Assembly (NCBI GenBank): GCA_026419785.1
Contig: JAODTK010005648.1
Coordinates: 1-64,000, forward strand
Direction: 5' to 3'
Source of the DNA: Sclerodactyla briareus
Lineage: Eukaryota > Echinodermata > Holothuroidea > Dendrochirotida > Sclerodactylidae
Length of the DNA: 64,000 bases
Numbering within the stretch: the first letter of the stretch is position 1; each line of letters opens with the position of its first letter. Below, piece by piece: positions 1 to 11,190 of the stretch. The notes below the pieces were generated by a model. That model was not told the origin of the DNA, did no database searches, and worked only from the letters and a program-made list of their open reading frames with translations. The translations under genes and the position numbers were made by a program.

Positions 1-2470
1 GTGTGTTGTGTGTGTGTGTTCGTGTGTGACGGCTCCACTTGTAACACGGATAACTTGATCAGGTCTGGGTAGGTTAAGCCGCTCATACTTGGTCTGTGTG
101 TTCCCCATGATAAGTACACGAACCATATTGTTTTGGGCAGGTCAGAGGTCATCTGAGGTCATCCCAAGTCAAAGTCTGAAAACCTTGTAACACGTACAGT
201 CCAGAATGGTTGGTCGATCAAGTTGAAATTGGTGTATAGCTTTCTTATGGGGAGTACAGGGAAAAAAAAAAAACCTATTGTTTTTGGTCCAGGTCGGGAG
301 TGAATTTGGGTCGAAATAGAGAATTTGTGAAATTCGATATTTTGGCCATTTTGGCCTTGTAAACACGATCACGTCTACCTCAGACCCCACCCGATGGATG
401 AAGCTCTACTTGGTTTGTGTGTTTCCCCATGAGAGTACATGAACCCTATTTGTTTTTTTGGGTCAGGTCCTAGGTCATCTGAGTCACCAGGGTCAAAGTC
501 TGAAAACCTTGTAAACACGATAATCCAGAATGGTTGGTCTGATCCACTTTTGTTCTTAAATTGGGTGTATAGCTTTCTTATGGGGAGTACAGGAACCCTA
601 TTGTTTTTGGTCGCAGGTCTTGAGTGAATCTTGGTCGAAAATAGAATTTGTGAAAATTCGAAAATTTTGGCCAATTTTGGCTGTAAACACGATAACTCAA
701 ACCCCAACCGTATGGATGAAGCTGATACTTGGTATGTGTGTTCCCCATGATGAGTGCATGAACGCCTAGTGTTTTTGGGTCAGGTCCCTAGGTCCCTCTG
801 ATGTCACCAGAGTCAAAGTCAGTGAAACCTTGTAAACATGATAAGTCCCCAGAATGGTTGGTCTGATCAATTGTAAATTCGTTGTATAGCTTTCTTATGG
901 GGATCGGAACCCTATTGGTTTTGGTTCCGGTCGGGGTGAATTTTTGATCCGAAAATAGAAAATTTGTGAAATTCGATATTTTGGCCAATTTTTTGGCTTG
1001 TAAACACATAACTCAATCCCAGCTGGATTGATGAAGCTCATACTTGGTAATGTGTGTTCCCAATGATGAGTTCATGAACCCTTATTGTGTTTTGGGGTCA
1101 GGTCAGAGGTCAATCTGAGTCCCAAAGTCTGAAAACCTTGTAACATGATAAGTCCAAACTGGTTGGCCTGATCAGTTGAAATTCAGTGTTGCTTTCTTAT
1201 GGGAGTGCAGGAACCCTATTGTTTTTGTTCAGTTCGGGGTGATTTTGATCGAAAATGAACCTTTTGTGAAATTCGATATTTTGGCCAATTTGGGCTTGTT
1301 AACACGATAACTCAACCCCACCTGGGATGTGTGAGTGGAAGGCTCCTACTTGGGTATTGTGTTCCCCTGATGAGTACATGAACCCTATTGTTTTGGGGTC
1401 AGGTCAGAGGTCGTCTGAGGTCAACCAGAGGTCGATTCTGAAAACCTTGTGAACACGATAAGTCCATTAATGGTTGGTCTGATCAAGTTGAAATCAGGTG
1501 TACAGCTTTCTTAGGGGGAGTCCATGAACCCTTTGTTTTCTGGTTCCGGTCGGGTGAATTGTGGTCGAAAATAGAAAATTTGTGAAATTTGATTTTTGGC
1601 CAATTTGGGATTGTAAACACAATAACTCAACCCCACCTGATGGCTGAAGCTCATACTTGGTATGTGTTGTTCCCCATGATGAGTTCATGAACCCTATTGT
1701 TTTGGGGTCCGGTCAGAGGTCATCTGAGGTCACCAGAGGCAAAGTCTAAAAACCTTGTAAACATGAAAGTCCAGAATGGTTGGTCTGATCAAGTTGAATT
1801 AGGTGTATAGCTTTCTTATGGGGAGTGCGGAACCCCTATTGTTTGTGGTTCAGGTCGGGGGGAATTTGATGAAAAGAGAAAATTTGCGAAAATTCGATCT
1901 TTTGGCAATTTTGGCTGGTAAACACGAAAACTTTACCCCACCTGGAGGATGAAGCTCATACTTGTATGTTGTGTTCACATGTAAGGATATGAACCCTATT
2001 GTTTTTGGGTCAGGTCAGAGGTCATCGTGAGGTCACCAGAGGTCAAAGTCTGAAAACCTTGTGAAACACGATAAGTCAGAACGTTGGTCTGATCATGTTT
2101 GAAATTAGGTGTGTCTCTTCCTTATGGGGAGTACAGAACCCTATGTTGCGGTTAAAGGGCGGGGTGAATGAGGCTCATACTTGGTTGTGTGTAGTTCCAG
2201 GATTGGTACATGGACCCTATTTTTGGGGTCAGGGTCGGGGTCATCTTAAGGTTACAGAGTTCAAAGTCTTGAAAACCTTGCCAATTTACTGTTGTAGCTT
2301 TCTTACCACGGGTAAGGAAACCCGATTAGTTGGTTGGTGAAGATAGGAACTTTGTCAGCTCATTATAGGCAACATATCTCCCATTTGTCTGTGTGTATGG
2401 CTATGGGTTGACAGAAACACAAGGAATCACTAAGCTTTAGGCTTTCTGGTTTATTCCCTGATGAAGTCCG
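1..2470 (+). repeat. Composite satellite element, copy 1 (about 310-bp units)
   Basis: About eight units carry the landmark GTCAAAGTCTGAAAACC, at roughly 168, 495, 810, 1125, 1432, 1740, 2045 and 2262. Spacing is about 305-315 bp except for a short last unit of about 217 bp. Each unit also has GTAAACACGATAACTC, TTCCCCATGATGAGTACATG and GCTTTCTTATGGGGAGTACAG. The array begins with a GT microsatellite and ends in a non-repeated tail around 2390-2450 (ATGGGTTGACAGAAAC). A second copy with the same head, the same short last unit and the same tail lies at 51925-53190, so this is one structured mobile or satellite element. Small indels between units are frequent. Open frames inside it are not genes. 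Confidence 0.9.
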
Positions 2471-2715
2471 AGGAAATATTGCAGTCATGACAGTGTGTGT
2501 GTGTGTTTGTTGTATGTGTGTGCGTATGTGATGCCAGCTTGAAACACGATAACTCGGACCCCACCAGGATGGATTGAAAGTCAGCGTGGTATGTGTGTTC
2601 CCCATGATGAGTTACATGAACCTATGGTTTTGGGGTCAGGTCAGGAGCCATCTGAGGTCACCAACGGTCAAAATCTGAAAACATGTCATAGTTGGCCCAT
2701 ATGGATGGTTCATTC
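2471..2715 (+). repeat. Solo unit related to the 310-bp satellite
   Basis: A GT microsatellite at about 2490-2530 is followed by one diverged unit: AAACACGATAACTCGGACCC, then TTCCCCATGATGAGTTACAT, then GAGGTCACC. The sequence just left of it resembles the left flank of the copy at 51.9 kb, so it may mark the boundary of a second, collapsed element. Confidence 0.7.
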
Positions 2716-3110
2716 GCCATTATAGTCATGTGAAGGGCCCATGGTTTTCAGATAGGAGTCAAGACAAAAAAAACACTAAGCCTTTGGAGTATGATTGCAC
2801 CCAGAAGGTACCGCCTCTGCTGTTTGCAGCTATCACTCCGCTTCACTGGAGACCCTCTTGCCTTTTGCCATGCTCTGCCTTCTTCCTGTTTATCCTTCTT
2901 ACAACTCCAGGTTTTAGTTCATGTTAGAAGCTATCTTCAATTAGGTGTGTCCTTTGCCTGTGCTCTCTTTCCCTCTTGGGAGATAATACAAGAAATAGTA
3001 ACCAACACATTAACTGGCAAGATGACCTTGTGGATATCCAGTTAGAGGGCTTCCATAGTTGGCAAAATTAAGTTTTTGTACAGTTTGATGGTGTTGTTCT
3101 TTTTACTTTA
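2716..3110 (+). other. Intron of the ASXL gene, 3' part
   Basis: No coding homology seen. The stretch ends in a pyrimidine-rich tract and a TTTTACAG acceptor at 3103-3110, directly before the open region read as the last ASXL exon. Confidence 0.5.
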
Positions 3111-5240
3111 TTTTACAGCGGTGAGAAATTTGGAAGAGAGAATTTTGAGCCTTTTGGGGCCAGTCGATGTGAATCCTTGGGGAACCTCCATGCCGCCCTC
3201 TTCAGTTCTCCACCAAAGAGGACCAGGAAACATGTCCTCTGAGGCTCAACAACAAGCCACGGATTTCCTGAGGCTCATCGATGTGTACCTGCTGTCGATC
3301 CAGGCCACGGTTACCCAGCACCCATTCTGGCCCACTGTCCCAACAAGCCAGTCAGGTCGACAATCACAGTTGACTCGACCAGCGACCTCGGAGGCAGACG
3401 CTTCTGGGAGATGATTTGCACTAGTGACAAGAAAAGGCTCACACAAGTCAGGGTTGTCATCGGCGCCTCCAGTAAATCCCCCAGATACTTGCAACTGAAA
3501 CCTGTCAGAAAGAGAAAATCATTCTAAAGTTGAACCTTAAGGAGGTAAAAGTGACAGAGGCGGCGGCACTGCACACAGTGCAAGGCGACAAAAATCATCA
3601 CCAGGCGGTCCTCCTCTTCCCATGCTGCAAAAAGACCATTTGGAGACTGCGGGGCCCCCAAAGACTTCAAAGCGGACTACATCTGTAGCAGGTCCTGTCT
3701 GATATTGCTAAAGCCACCCAGAAGAGTGGCACTTCGAGTTCGAAAGAGAATCCCCGGATTAATAAAGGGAGGTTGCAATTACTCCCCACCCTGAACTTAA
3801 AGCGACCCAATGAGAACTCGTGCCAAGGTGCCAGGATTCGAGTCCGTCCTCTGAAAAGAGATAAAACAAGAGACACGCGATCACCTGATTCACCATCTGG
3901 ATAACCTCCGGAACCTCAAGAGTCGAGCCCTTTCAGCCACCCCAGGTGGCCCTGTGTCCGCACGTACAGTTGCCCTGGTCAAGGGAAATGTCGGGATTAA
4001 ACAGGGGCAGACAAGGACTTTAGCAAAGATCAAAGCCAAGACCTCGGAGGCTATGGCCAAGGTCCATGCCCATGCCCATGCCCATGCTCATGGGCAGACT
4101 AAGACTCTGGCACAGATCAAGGCCCAAACAAGTGCAAAGCTGCAGCAGCGCTCCCCTCCTGATAGGACTAACACGGCCGTATGGTCATGTTCCCACCATC
4201 CTAGGCCGAGGGAAACCTCACAGCTTCATGAACCTGAAGACAATCGTCCCCACTAATGCGACCACATTGATTAACAACCAGTTTGGGGATTTCCTGGTCA
4301 CTAACCAGCAGGGAGAGTTACAGGGGTCATCGGCCAGTCAAGTGGTCGTTGTCTCTGGGGAGAAGCAAACCATGCAGACGGTGAAACCGATCATCATCAA
4401 GACGCAACCTGGGATGTCTTTAGTAATAGTCAGTCAGCCCAATAGCAATCTGGCACAAACCTCCAAAGTTGACCTAATCAATTCCTCATCAGGGAATATA
4501 GCGGCTGCCTCAAAGGTCAGTTTAATCAATGCATCTAACGGGAGAGTAATCGGGAGCACTTGTGCCTCTGGGAGGACTATATTCACTGTGCTAGTACGTC
4601 TGTTTTGACTAGCAGTGCAACAACCTCACTTGGAAGTGGTGCTGCGAATCCACAGATTCTGGCATGTTATCGCCAGCTACCAGCAAGCAACAAGGTACAT
4701 CGTTGCAACCTTCCCTCGATAACACGCAGCTTGTTAAGGTCTATGCTGTCGACGCAAACAGACAAAACTTTGTGCGGATCACAGAACAGACAAGCCTTCC
4801 ACCAACCAAGGTGTCATTGTACCCACTGACGTCCACAGGCCAGAGTAACCAATCACATAGTGACAGGGAACCAGCTGAAATAACCCACAAGAACACCGTT
4901 GTACGCCTTGTTGTCTTACGTGCCTGGCCACAGAAAACCACGGACAGACCGATCTCCTCCAATCCATCTCCCGTGAACAGCGCTCTAGGGTTGCAGGGGC
5001 CACAGGCAAACCTTTTTCTGAATTCCGCTTCATCCTCTCCTGTGAAGAGCATCAAAAACACGAGTGCGAACCAGATCCTTCCTTGCAGCCAGCGTGACCT
5101 CTGACCCTTCGGGGGAGAAGAATGGCTCCGAGTGCTCCTGTAAACTGAAGGGGCTGGTGTCATGTAAAGGTTGTGGGGCCTTCTGCCACCATGACTGTAT
5201 CAGTTCATCCAGCCTCTGCGTCTCTTGTCTGATCAGGTGA
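3111..5240 (+). CDS. ASXL: Additional-sex-combs-like protein, last exon (frame broken)
   Basis: ASXL proteins are nuclear scaffolds. In known families they partner the BAP1 deubiquitinase through the DEUBAD domain and act in Polycomb/Trithorax chromatin regulation. Seen here: [13 protein letters not shown] and [13 protein letters not shown] motifs near 3990-4130, separated by an Ala/His run. An Asn/Ser/Thr-rich disordered region follows (4220-5100). The exon closes with the C-terminal PHD-type finger at 5133-5237, which includes [20 protein letters not shown] and CVSCLIR, then TGA at 5238-5240. The N-terminal ASXN and DEUBAD domains are not visible and should lie in exons to the left. The reading frame changes at least four times (3111-3414; then 3954-4256; then to 4608; 4664-5104; then the finger), with stops between about 3415 and 3900. 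It is either a decayed copy or an uncorrected sequence; I favour sequence error because the collagen exons show the same pattern. Whether 3111-3500 is truly coding is less certain. Confidence 0.85.
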
Positions 5241-6770
5241 AACAGAGATCTTAGATTCCTCAGGTGCTTGCTGCCCAATGGCAATCAAATGTCATGAACG
5301 CTTCACCACTGTCTGAGTACAACACCAGTCTTGATTTTCTCATCAGAGGACGGGCAAAGTTGGGAAGAGTCAGCAAGATTGATTTGACAGAAGAAAAAGT
5401 TACTGCATGACTAGGCAGGAGATATGGATGTTACATCTCTATTTTGTAGCTTCTTGATTAATAGCTGGTGCAACTACAACCTTCTGGGTCACAGGATTGA
5501 TTTTACTATATGCATGCTATTGCTGATTGCTTGACGCTTGGGTACAAATCAAGCGATCTGGCTCTCACCATGCCCAGGTCGCACAGTCAGCTCTAACTCC
5601 CAAATTTTAAGATGCTATAAACTCAACGAAGGTGCCTTCAATTTGCATTCCAACTTCATTCAGAGTATTGTTGCAGCACACCTGATGTAACCTTCTCGGA
5701 GTACATTCCTCCGGATACAACAAATGCAGAATAAAGCGCACCCTGAAATTCATTTAAGATGAGAGTGTATTGCACATGTGAGTCCTTACTATTCATTAAA
5801 TAACTTCCTTCACTTGACATCCAGATTGAGTGGTTCAAAAGTGCTCAAAACCTTTCGAATCAGAAATTTGAGGATTCTAAGATTTCTATTGATCTTCACC
5901 TATTCATTTCTGCAATGCTAGCTTCATGCCTTTGGTTCACGGTAAGGTATCAAGGGGCAGCCATGATTAGGAGGGTCCCAACCATATGAAGATATCTGGA
6001 GATCTGCCGTTGATCAGTATTGTAGAGCCATTATGGGATGGATGTTCTAGGGGCCAATATGCAATAATGTTACTCCAAGTTGGTCAGACATGTGGGGCAG
6101 GCACCCATTGCTCTCTAAAAAAGAATTGTGATGGAAAAAAATTCAAAAACCTTGAACAACAAGGAATTGGCAGAGAATGGGGAAAATTTGGGCAGAAGTG
6201 AAAAGAGAACGAACAGATGTTCCTGAATATTTTGCTGGGTGCCCATATTTTCGTTAGAAAATCCTAGTATTTTTTTTTTTTCGTAGATGGGGGAAGTACA
6301 CATAAAGGGTATGAGTTTCCTGAGTTGGATTGATCCTCGAAGGAAGTTACATGTCATAAAAAAATATGGGGAAAACATGTCAAAGAGCAGTGGGTTTTGA
6401 ACATGGATAAACCCTACAAGAAATGTATCAGTAATTAGATAATTATTATAAACAAATTCGTACAATAATCAACACAGTTATATGCCATTCTTGTCCCTGG
6501 GTGGGCACTAGGAGGTGTCTGTGTCTTAGGGTTATTTATCTATATGTAAACTAGTCATGTTTCTCCTCTCAATCAGATCTACATACACTGACTGTACATC
6601 TAGTGGTGGTGACATAGTGATGTCGCATGATTTCATTCAGAAGTGGGTGTTATGTCCCTCTCCCTAACGATTTGGTCAGCCTCTGCCACCCAGGTCTGAC
6701 GTATATATAATATCTAACTCCGCAATGCAGTCTCAAAGTGCTTTACAGACATGAAGGATGGAAGGTTGAT
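5241..6770 (+). other. ASXL 3' UTR and/or intergenic DNA
   Basis: No recognisable gene. AT-rich unique-looking sequence with short A runs. Open frames of 70-116 codons here lack any recognisable motif. Confidence 0.5.
5730..5735 (+). promoter_or_regulatory. Candidate polyadenylation signal AATAAA (ASXL)
   Basis: First AATAAA downstream of the ASXL stop, about 490 bp away. A short 3' UTR would end just beyond it. No other support. Confidence 0.3.
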
Positions 6771-7165
6771 TCCTACCCTGCCATCCCGTATGTCAGACCT
6801 CTGCCATCCAGGTCTGACATGTAGGATGGAAGGTTGATTCCTACCCTGCCATCCAGGTCTAACATGTAGGATGGAAGGTTCATTCCTGCCCTGACATCCA
6901 GGTCTGACATGTAGGATGGAAGGTTCATTCCTGCCCTGACATCCAGGTCTGACATGTAGCATGTAAGGTTCATTCCTGCCCTGCCATCCAGGTCTGACAT
7001 GTAGGATGGAAGGTTCATTCCTGCCCTGCCATCCAGGTCTGACATGTAGCATGTAAGGTTCATTCCTGCCCTGCCATCCAGGTCTGACATGTAGCATGTA
7101 AGGTTCATTCCTGCCCTGCCATCCAGGTCTGACATGTAGGATGGAAGGTTCATTCCTGCCCTGCT
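6771..7165 (+). repeat. 45-bp minisatellite, about 8-9 copies
   Basis: Tandem units contain GGTCTGACATGTAGGATGGA followed by AGGTTCATTCCTGCCCTGCC and ATCCA. The period is exactly 45 bp, with GGATGGA/GCATGTA as the main variant. Because 45 is divisible by three, two minus-strand frames stay open through the array, giving artificial 15-residue repeat proteins. Not a gene. Confidence 0.95.
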
Positions 7166-7908
7166 GCTGGGTTAGCAAGAGGTGCAGTGTATGCCGGCCC
7201 TGAGGTTCTCGCCAGAATCAAATCACATGTCGTGAAGAAACCTGTTACCATCCTTTACTGACTAATTCCCCCCCCCCCCCAGTGAAATATTGGATATGTG
7301 TCAGAGATATGAATACTTTTACTGTTCTGTAATCGCAAAATAAAATATAAATACACATGTTGTTTTCCCGAATATTTTCAGAGATTTCTATTGGATTACA
7401 CAGGTCCATCGTTTATCAGCATCCACATACTGTGTGAGAGATGCCTCAAGAGAGAAAGGAGGGCTGAAATGGAGAATTTGTTGTGTTAGGTTTTACCATT
7501 CCAAGAAAAAAAACCTACTCAAAAGAGGAAATGTAAAGGAAAATCTATGTAAGAGGAAATTGTATGGAAATATTTGTACCACAATGCTACAAAGAAATTA
7601 CTGACAGTAGGTCGTTGGCATGGCCGATGCCTAATTATATTGATGATGCTAACATTATGACCTATAGCGAAATTCACAAGAATATAAAATTACCCTTCAG
7701 ACTTATTAGATCATGAGTAGTATTAGTAATTACATGTATTTATATTTGCTGGCATTACTCAAAGCATAAGAGACCATTACAGTTAAGTAGGGCAGTCGTC
7801 CATATTGATAAGAATAGGTATGATCATCAAATAATCTACCTACTTATGGTGGCAAAAATTTTTCTCACTTTTCGTGGGAATTGAGGTATTCTTTAGGTAT
7901 TTATTTAA
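7166..7908. other. Intergenic, nothing recognised
   Basis: AT-rich sequence with a C run at 7267-7280. No coding or RNA-gene signal seen. Confidence 0.5.
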
Positions 7909-8068
7909 GGAATAAACTGCAACTGGGAGACTTTTACTGGTGAATAAACAGTCAAGACTCTGAATTTAGATAAATAACGGACAAGGCGCAGCCGAGTTTG
8001 TTCTTAAGCTAAATTCAGAGTCGAGACTGTTTATGAACCAGTAAAGGTCGACCGCTGAGTTTATTCCT
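7909..8068. repeat. Foldback (inverted) repeat with ~60-bp arms
   Basis: The left arm (GGAATAAACTGCAACTGGGA, ending ACTCTGAATTTAG) is complementary to the right arm (CTAAATTCAGAGT to GAGTTTATTCC), roughly 80-85 percent matched. The ~40-bp spacer contains CAAGGCGCAGCCGAG. RNA from either strand would form a long hairpin. It looks like a miniature foldback transposon. Confidence 0.8.
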
Positions 8069-8071
8069 ATT

Positions 8072-8645
8072 CTACAACCCGCAATCAAGAATTACCCAAA
8101 CGATTAGAGATAGCTATATCTCTAGATCTATATCTTTGTATCCCTAAACAGTAAATAAGCAGCTAGGGTAAATATTGCGTTAGTTCAATCGAAGTAATTT
8201 GCATTGCGTACCATACACAAAAGATTGGCAGTGTGTGCTGTAGGTATTTCCACAGAGACGCAAACACCAAACCACGCGTGACGAACCGGAGGGTTCTGAA
8301 TATGGCGTTAACCAATGCAATGAGCGATGCGCCGTTTCGCCCGTTTGTATTTCATTGTTTTGTTCGTTTGTATCCATTGAGGCAGTACGCCCTCTGAAAG
8401 GTGCGTATACTGGAAGCCGATTCTGCGCGTGTAAACATAAACATCCAAAGGCTCACGCAACCTTACATTCACGTTTGAAAGTACAGCGTTCACTTAAGAC
8501 GCAGCAAATCGAGGAATATTTGATTGTTGTGTTACTCAGACCAGCTGACTGTTATTGCAAAAATAACAGTCGGCTATGGGATGCGAGTAGCCAATCAGAA
8601 TCCTGTATTCGCAATAAACGGATAGCTTGGGGTTGTAGAATTGGA
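8072..8645. mobile_element. Possible non-autonomous TIR element adjoining the foldback
   Basis: ATTCTACAACCC at about 8073-8084 is repeated in inverted orientation as GGGTTGTAGAAT near 8632-8643. Inside the right end is a perfect 10-bp palindrome, GACTGTTATT / AATAACAGTC with a GCAAA loop (8547-8571). No transposase frame is present. Target-site duplications were not resolved. Confidence 0.45.
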
Positions 8646-10139
8646 CTATGTGATTAAATTTCTGTTTAGGGGGTTGGTGGGGAAAGGCAGCTTCCTTAAA
8701 GGAGTAGCTTCCTAAAAGAAAAGAAAAATCAAACTAGAATACCCTTGGTTGTGTAGACCCCAGTTTCAGTGCACACACTTTTCCAGGAAAGTGGCTGAGG
8801 AATCTGTACAAAACTGATGGCTCAAATTTTGCAGTATGCGTGCTCAATTCACCTGATATGACCACGAATCTGTTACCCCTCTTTGCTGCTTCATATTCTG
8901 ACCACCCTCCGCCCATGGCAGAACCTGTGTGCATTCTGGTGTTTACATCTAGCAATTTATAATGGTCTGAAGTCTCAAATAGAAGGCGATAGTACAAATA
9001 ATATATAGGAGTTGATCAACCCATTTCCTGTGCAGCACTTTCCTGCTGCAAATTTTGCTGCCCAGCAGACAAATTGTCAAGGGGTGGTCTCACACTCTCT
9101 CGTAGCCTAAGCATACCTCATGATCGTGTATGTACACCTTGAAAGTTGCATCTCCAGGACATCAATGTATCATCAACGGTTCATTATTTTCTTGTAACTA
9201 GTCACCAAAGACTAGGTGTGTTAGTGGGATAATATCTGAGCACTCACCTTGCACATTTGAGTGTGATAAGATACCGGATGCCAAAATGGCCACAGATTTT
9301 TTCAAACTCCTGGATTATGACCACATTTCAAAGTTGAGATTCAGTCCATTATCATTTCTAAAGATTTGGTTTTAAATGTACCGACCATCCTGCCACCACG
9401 CCCTTCCAAACCGATTGTGCAGTGATCTTTTATCGGCGCCAGGGGGAACAGAGATGCAATTGTTGTAGACAATTTCTTCTAAATGTACAAAGTGGGTGAT
9501 TTGCCCCAGGCTGGAATTGAGATACTCAAAATCTTGCTTCTTAAGGCTTTTAGAATTTATCTTTGACTTTGTTATTTATTTGTACTAAAAATGATGAATT
9601 GTAGAATTTCTTCTTCCTGTAAATTTAGCCACTTGAAGACATGTTTGTTTTGTTGACCATGTAACATGGTGTGGTATTGAATAATGTGACATATAAATAA
9701 AAAAAGATGCATGTTTTTAATAATAGCCAGAAGTGTTTTGTTTTGTCATTTTGACCACTCTGTGTGGCGAAAGTGTTGATATTCCTATCTATGGTGTGCT
9801 TTCAACAACGATTCAATTCATTCTACTTTACCTGCTCTGATTAAATTAGGTATTCAGCTGTATGGTCAAGTCGTTAGACTCACAGCCAATGGGGTGAGTG
9901 GTCATTTTTAGTTTTACACCAAAAGGGTAATTTCCAGGCCAAAGATTTGTGCCTAACATTTAACCAACACATTTAAAAACATCAGAAAAAATGTCAATGG
10001 AGACTTTCAGCTCACCTAAGCCATGTGACCATATCATGCATGTCTAATTTATATATTCACAATTGAATCAAATCGCTACTGCTACATCCTTTGATGAAAT
10101 TTGTCACACCGAGAACAAGTGGTGGATCGTCCTGGTGTG
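8646..10139. other. Intergenic or distal ASXL 3' UTR
   Basis: No coding signal. The segment 9540-9720 (TA-rich, with a late AATAAA) looks like the end of a transcript. Confidence 0.4.
9696..9701 (+). promoter_or_regulatory. Candidate distal polyadenylation signal AATAAA
   Basis: AATAAA within ATATAAATAAAAAAAG, preceded by TG-rich sequence. It would give ASXL a 3' UTR of about 4.5 kb. Inferred only. Confidence 0.3.
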
Positions 10140-11190
10140 TTAAAAAAAGTAGGGTCAAAGCTCACCTATGAGTCAATTTCGGCCATTTCGTGGGAATATG
10201 CGAATGCTTATACAGTTCAAATTAGATGATCATGGAATTTGGTGAGTGTTATTGAGGACCAATGCTGCATACAGGGATTTGGGGTCGAAAGTGATCTAGG
10301 AGTCATTGTGGCCAAAAAAGTTTTTCCTACTACTACTACTTCATCGATGCTTATATAGTGCAAAATCCAAAAAGTTCAATGCGCTTTACAAAAACATAGA
10401 ACGAAATGAATTAAGCATAAGCTTGTCTGTTGAAGAGGGTCTTCAGTGGTGACTTGAATCCATCAAAGGAGGAAAGGTCGCGCACCTACGGAGGAGGAGC
10501 ATTCCAGAGTTGTGGTGCAGGTAGCTGTTAACAAAATGCTCTGTTTTCCATGGATTGAACTGGATGAAAAGTACAGTTTTTTAGTGTTATTAATGACCGA
10601 TGTAGATCAGGATACGTGTTATTCTCTCTTATGAAAGCCGCCTCCATACTACTACTCGATCCCTGGTCTGGGTAACTTGGCAAAGGGGTGCACGTTCACT
10701 CACGATCTAGTACACTCATGGCACATCGGCGCCTTCCTGTCTAACCTCGCAGGTGGGAGGCCTGATAATTTCAAGAAGAGATGCCCTTTCTAGCAACACT
10801 GAGGAAAAGCCCCTCGGGGTAAAAATGTGAATTGAAACTATTGAGCTCATGTCCTGAGCTCTATACCGCCTATTACTCATTGGGTGTTTATAAAGGTCAT
10901 CCTGGGGACAATTTCGGTAATTTGGTTTGAACGGTCAAGCGGCTTCCACAGAATAGATAAAGATAATCATCATGAAAGTTAGTATTATCATACATTTTAG
11001 GTCAAAGGTTATTTAGGAGACAATTTTGGCCAATTCGTTTGAATAGCAAAGCAGTTTATACTCCTACCGAATAGATTGGATGTTAGGAAAGTTAGTATTA
11101 CCATCGACCAATGAAATATATCTGTATATGGGGTGTTAGTGAATTTGAGGTCCTTTTCACCCAAAGGTAAATTTCAGCCATTTTTTGTCT
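10140..11190 (+). repeat. Diverged tandem repeat family (GGTCAAAGGT...GGCCAATT)
   Basis: At least five diverged copies of a motif resembling GGGTCAAAGGTGATCTAGGA followed by GTCAATTTTGGCCA occur near 10150, 10280, 10890, 11000 and 11150. Spacing is irregular and interrupted by another repeat at about 10330-10560 (TTATATAGTGCAAAATCC, GCGCTTTACAAAAACA). Confidence 0.6.

Noticed and set aside
6714..7178. 154-codon repeat protein on the - strand
   Set aside because: Product of a 45-bp minisatellite whose period keeps frames open; there is no start context, splice signal or homology.
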